NCBI RefSeq assembly: GCF_030683065.1
Contig: NZ_JAUXMX010000062.1
Coordinates: forward strand, 1-64,000
Reading direction: 5' to 3'
DNA: 64,000 nucleotides
DNA from: Pseudomonas sp.
Lineage (GTDB): Bacteria > Pseudomonadota > Gammaproteobacteria > Pseudomonadales > Pseudomonadaceae
The notes under the pieces are model-generated. The model was given only the letters and a program-made list of their open reading frames with translations, was not told the DNA's origin and did no database searches. Made by a program: the position numbers and the translations under genes. Positions 61,197-64,000 of this stretch are shown piece after piece. The stretch's first letter is position 1; each line of letters begins with the position of its first letter.

Positions 61197-61490
61197 CTAA
61201 CTGATCAGCCCGCCGAGTAGCCACAGGCCGAAGAACAGCCAGATCAAACCGGCGATGATCGAGCGGCGCAGAAAGGCACGCACGGCGGCGTAGAGCAGCA
61301 GTAGACCCATGACCAGCACGAGCATGCCGAGCAGTGACGGCGTAATGCCCAGCGCCTTGGACATACCATCGATAAAGCCGCCGAACGCATCGCCAAATAG
61401 GCGGAAGAACCCGCTCAGGCCTTCGACGATAAAGCGGATGACCGCGCCGAACGCCTGGCCGAGGGATTCAAAAAAACCTTCAACACTCAT
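61197..61490 (-). CDS. Small membrane protein of unknown function
   Basis: A 97-residue protein. The first half is amphipathic, rich in Phe and Gly (GFFRLFGDAFGGFIDGMSKAL). Two membrane helices follow (LLGMLVLVMGLLLLYAAVRAF and the C-terminal IIAGLIWLFFGLWLLGGL). I do not recognise the family. It converges on the RAYT gene and diverges from pbpC. It has no strong SD, and I cannot exclude that it is a chance frame, though its membrane pattern is regular. Confidence 0.55.
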   Translation of the reverse strand: MSVEGFFESLGQAFGAVIRFIVEGLSGFFRLFGDAFGGFIDGMSKALGITPSLLGMLVLVMGLLLLYAAVRAFLRRSIIAGLIWLFFGLWLLGGLIS

Positions 61491-61657
61491 ATTTTTTCTG
61501 TTCCAGTTCGTCTGGTGTAGTTGTTAGCGGACGCCAGTGTGCCAGTCATTTTGCGCTATCGCAGGGCTATTGGGCGTCAGACGGCGGCGCTGGGTTCCTG
61601 CCACGTGCGGGTTGCATGTGGGCGCGGGCGCTGGATTCACTATACAAGGAGTTTCGC

Positions 61658-64000
61658 GTGCTTAAGCTGACCGGCCGAGTCGCCGGACTATGGCCTGTAC
61701 TGCGCCGCCCATGGCTGGCTGCGCCCCTGTGCCTGATGCTGGTGCTGCTAGCGGCCGATCGCCTGTTCCCGCTGCCGTTGCCGGAAGACGACATGGCGCG
61801 GGTGGTATTGGCTGAGGACGGCACGCCGCTGTGGCGTTTTGCCGATCATGACGGTGTGTGGCGCTACCCGATCAGCCCTGAAGAGGTTTCGCCCTATTAC
61901 CTGGACGCGCTGCTGACCTACGAGGATCGCTGGTTTTACCAGCATCCCGGGGTCAATCCGTTGGCCCTGGGCCGCGCGGCCTGGCAAAACCTCAGGGGTG
62001 GGCGTGTGCTCTCCGGCGGCAGCACCCTGTCAATGCAGGTGGCGCGGCTGCTCGATCCGCATGCGCGCAGTTACGCCGGCAAGTTCAAGCAACTGTGGCG
62101 CACCGTGCAGTTGGAGTGGCATTTGTCCAAGGACGAGATTCTTGGCCTTTACCTCAATCGCGCGCCTTTCGGCGGCACCCTACAAGGCGTGGCCGCAGCC
62201 AGTTGGAGCTATCTGGGCAAGGCCCCGGCCAACCTGACCCGCGCCGAAGCGGCGTTGCTCGCAGTGCTGCCGCAGGCCCCCAGCCGCCTGCGTCCGGATC
62301 GTCATCCCGAGCGGGCCCAGGCAGCACGGGACAAGGTACTCAAGCGCCTGGACCGTTTCGCGGTGTGGCCGCATGCGGCGATCGCGGATGCCCTGGAGGA
62401 ACCGGTGCTGCTGGCGCCGCGCCAGGAGCCGCGTTTGGCACCCTTGCTGGCGCGGCGACTGAACCGCCCCGGCAGCCCGCCGTTGATTCGCACCACTGTC
62501 GATGCCGCCTTGCAACGCCGCCTGGAGGACCTGCTGCTGGGCTGGCGCGCACGCCTGCCGGAGCGCACGTCGGCGGCGATTCTGGTGGTCGAACAGCCGA
62601 GCATGGCGGTGCGCGCTTACCTCGGCTCGGTGGATATCGGTGATGGCAAACGCTTCGGCCATGTCGACATGATCAGCGCTGTGCGTTCGCCCGGCTCGAC
62701 CCTCAAGCCCTTCCTTTATGGCATGGCGCTGGACGCCGGGCTGATCCATTCCGAATCCTTGTTGCAAGACGTGCCGCGGCGTTACGGCGACTACCGTCCG
62801 GGCAACTTCGGCGCCGGTTTCAGTGGCGCGGTGTCAGCCAGCGAGGCCTTGGCCACGTCGCTCAACCTGCCAGCGGTGCAGTTGCTGGAAGCCTATGGGC
62901 CAAAGCGTTTCGCCGGCGAGCTGCGCAGCGTCGGGGTGCCGCTGGCCTTGCCGTCGTTGGCCGAGCCGAACCTGGCGCTGATTCTCGGCGGCGCCGGCAG
63001 CCGTCTGGAAGAGTTGGTTGGCGGCTACAGCGCCTTCGCCCGTGGCGGCAAGGCGGCGCGTCTGCGTTTCCAGCCGCAGGATGCACTGCTGGAGCGGCGC
63101 CTGTTGTCGCCCGGTGGCGCCTGGATCGTGCGGCGCATTCTCAGTGGCCAGGCGCGGCCGGACGGTGATCCGCGCGCACAGTTGGTGCAGCGGCCAAGCC
63201 TGGCCTGGAAAACCGGTACCAGCTATGGCTTTCGCGATGCCTGGGCGATCGGCGTGGCGCCGCGCCATGTCATCGGCATCTGGATCGGTCGCCCGGACGG
63301 CACCCCGGTGCCCGGTCAGTTCGGCCTGGCCTCGGCGGCGCCCTTGTTGCTGCAAGTGCACGACCTGCTGAGCAACCGCGACAGCCAGCGCGGCCTTGGC
63401 GTGCCGGCCGATCCACAACCGGCAGAGGTTGGCGTGGCGGCAATCTGCTGGCCGCTGGGTCAGCCATTGGCCAAGGCCGACCCCAACTGCCGGCGCCAGC
63501 GTTTCGCCTGGACCCTGGCCGGCACCACGCCACCGACCCTGCAGGCACTGGATCAGCCGTTGGGTTTGGGCCTGCAGGAACAACGTTGGCTCAACGCTGG
63601 CGGTCTGCGTGTCGCTGCCGGCTGCCCTGGCGCCCAACTGCAGAGCGTTGCCCTGTGGCCCGCGCAGCTGGAGCCCTGGCTGCCGCGTGCCGAGCGGCGC
63701 AGCGCGCGCTTGCCGGCCAGCGACCCGGCATGCCCGCCGCACGGGACCGCGCTGGTCGCGCCGCTGTCGATTGTCGGGGTGCGCCAGGGCGACCGCCTGC
63801 GCCGCCCGGCGGGCAGTACCGAGCCGCTGCGTCTGCGCCTTTCCGCACTCGGTGGCACGGGCCAGCACTGGTGGTTCGTCAATGGCCAGCCGTTGGGTCA
63901 GACTGCAGCCGAGGCCAGCTTCAACCATGCCTTTACCCGCAGCGGTCGTTACCAGCTCAGCGTGCTGGATCAGAGTGGCCAGACCGCACGCCTGGACTTC
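61658..64000 (+). CDS. pbpC: Penicillin-binding protein 1C (partial, cut by window edge)
   Basis: 781 codons are open from a GTG at 61658 (SD AAGGAG, 6 bases upstream) to the window edge in frame, with no stop. Order: short cytoplasmic part and one membrane helix (about 20-35); glycosyltransferase domain with E89 in EDRWFYQHPG and GGSTLSMQVARLL; transpeptidase domain with S347-TL-K350, a TSLN box and KTGTS; C-terminal BiPBP_C beta domain reaching the edge. Only a few residues are likely missing. PbpC makes glycan strands and may repair the wall after attack, paired with the alpha-2-macroglobulin. Confidence 0.94.
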   Translation, partial: MLKLTGRVAGLWPVLRRPWLAAPLCLMLVLLAADRLFPLPLPEDDMARVVLAEDGTPLWRFADHDGVWRYPISPEEVSPYYLDALLTYEDRWFYQHPGVNPLALGRAAWQNLRGGRVLSGGSTLSMQVARLLDPHARSYAGKFKQLWRTVQLEWHLSKDEILGLYLNRAPFGGTLQGVAAASWSYLGKAPANLTRAEAALLAVLPQAPSRLRPDRHPERAQAARDKVLKRLDRFAVWPHAAIADALEEPVLLAPRQEPRLAPLLARRLNRPGSPPLIRTTVDAALQRRLEDLLLGWRARLPERTSAAILVVEQPSMAVRAYLGSVDIGDGKRFGHVDMISAVRSPGSTLKPFLYGMALDAGLIHSESLLQDVPRRYGDYRPGNFGAGFSGAVSASEALATSLNLPAVQLLEAYGPKRFAGELRSVGVPLALPSLAEPNLALILGGAGSRLEELVGGYSAFARGGKAARLRFQPQDALLERRLLSPGGAWIVRRILSGQARPDGDPRAQLVQRPSLAWKTGTSYGFRDAWAIGVAPRHVIGIWIGRPDGTPVPGQFGLASAAPLLLQVHDLLSNRDSQRGLGVPADPQPAEVGVAAICWPLGQPLAKADPNCRRQRFAWTLAGTTPPTLQALDQPLGLGLQEQRWLNAGGLRVAAGCPGAQLQSVALWPAQLEPWLPRAERRSARLPASDPACPPHGTALVAPLSIVGVRQGDRLRRPAGSTEPLRLRLSALGGTGQHWWFVNGQPLGQTAAEASFNHAFTRSGRYQLSVLDQSGQTARLDF

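Overview
The window is about 64 kb of Pseudomonas-type gammaproteobacterial chromosome. Three things point there. The protein families and gene order match what I remember of the P. aeruginosa PAO1 map: the rnr-rlmB-rpsF-rpsR-rplI-dnaB-alr-nicD-ygiQ block, then the ureC...urtA, retS-purD-purH-fis-dusB...accBC-aroQ-dsbD-ctpL-gcbA...speA block. The high-GC codon use is uniform. The gaps carry many pseudomonad REP/REPIN and MITE-like repeats. The repeats differ from P. aeruginosa, so a relative such as the P. alcaligenes/P. mendocina group is more likely (inference). No phage, CRISPR array, plasmid gene or antibiotic-resistance island is visible. The only mobile-type gene is a REP-associated tyrosine transposase (RAYT).

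Layout. 1-200: a 17-codon start of an RNase D-like gene that looks alphaproteobacterial, then tRNA-Leu(CAG) on the minus strand. 0.4-8.9 kb (+): RNA maintenance and replication (rnr, rlmB, the S6/S18/DUF2232/L9 cluster, dnaB, alr). 9-11 kb (-): a 7TM-DISM diguanylate cyclase (nicD type), divergent from radical-SAM ygiQ (+). 13.5-17.6 kb: a REP-rich gap, a YegD-like Hsp70, uppP, and two membrane proteins (-). 17.9-19.1 kb (+): oxaloacetate decarboxylase and a short DksA/TraR protein. 19.2-29.1 kb (-): a complete urea uptake and hydrolysis locus, urtABCDE-ureD-ureA-acetyltransferase-ureB-ureC, with a good sigma-54 promoter upstream of urtA. 29.3-44.5 kb (-): marC, the hybrid kinase retS, purD, purH, the dusB-fis pair, a DUF3426 protein, prmA, accC/accB/aroQ and dsbD. 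44.8-48.6 kb (-): a chemoreceptor of CtpL type preceded by a Pho-box-like site, then the response-regulator diguanylate cyclase gcbA. 48.8-53.3 kb (+): DUF2333 protein, Nudix hydrolase, SUI1/YciH, speA. 53.4-55.4 kb: MATE exporter (-) and a YbaK-type deacylase (+). 55.6-64 kb (+): a thioester-bearing alpha-2-macroglobulin lipoprotein and pbpC, separated by the RAYT and a small convergent membrane gene. pbpC runs off the right edge.

Functional themes. Signalling for the planktonic/biofilm switch is concentrated here (nicD and gcbA make c-di-GMP; RetS acts on the Gac/Rsm system). Nitrogen scavenging from urea is encoded apart from ureEFG, which are not in the window. Phosphate-linked chemotaxis is suggested by ctpL plus its Pho box. 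Periplasmic defence and cell-wall repair are suggested by the alpha-2-macroglobulin/PbpC pair.

The most unusual material is non-coding. At least six repeat families occupy the gaps, and in several places a repeat end lies exactly over a stop codon: alr and nicD share one element between them, and ctpL, the Nudix gene and the RAYT gene show the same thing. I do not see a clear new defence or metabolic system. The best leads are these stop-codon repeats, the RAYT with flanking REPINs inside the alpha-2-macroglobulin/pbpC pair, and the foreign-looking left edge.
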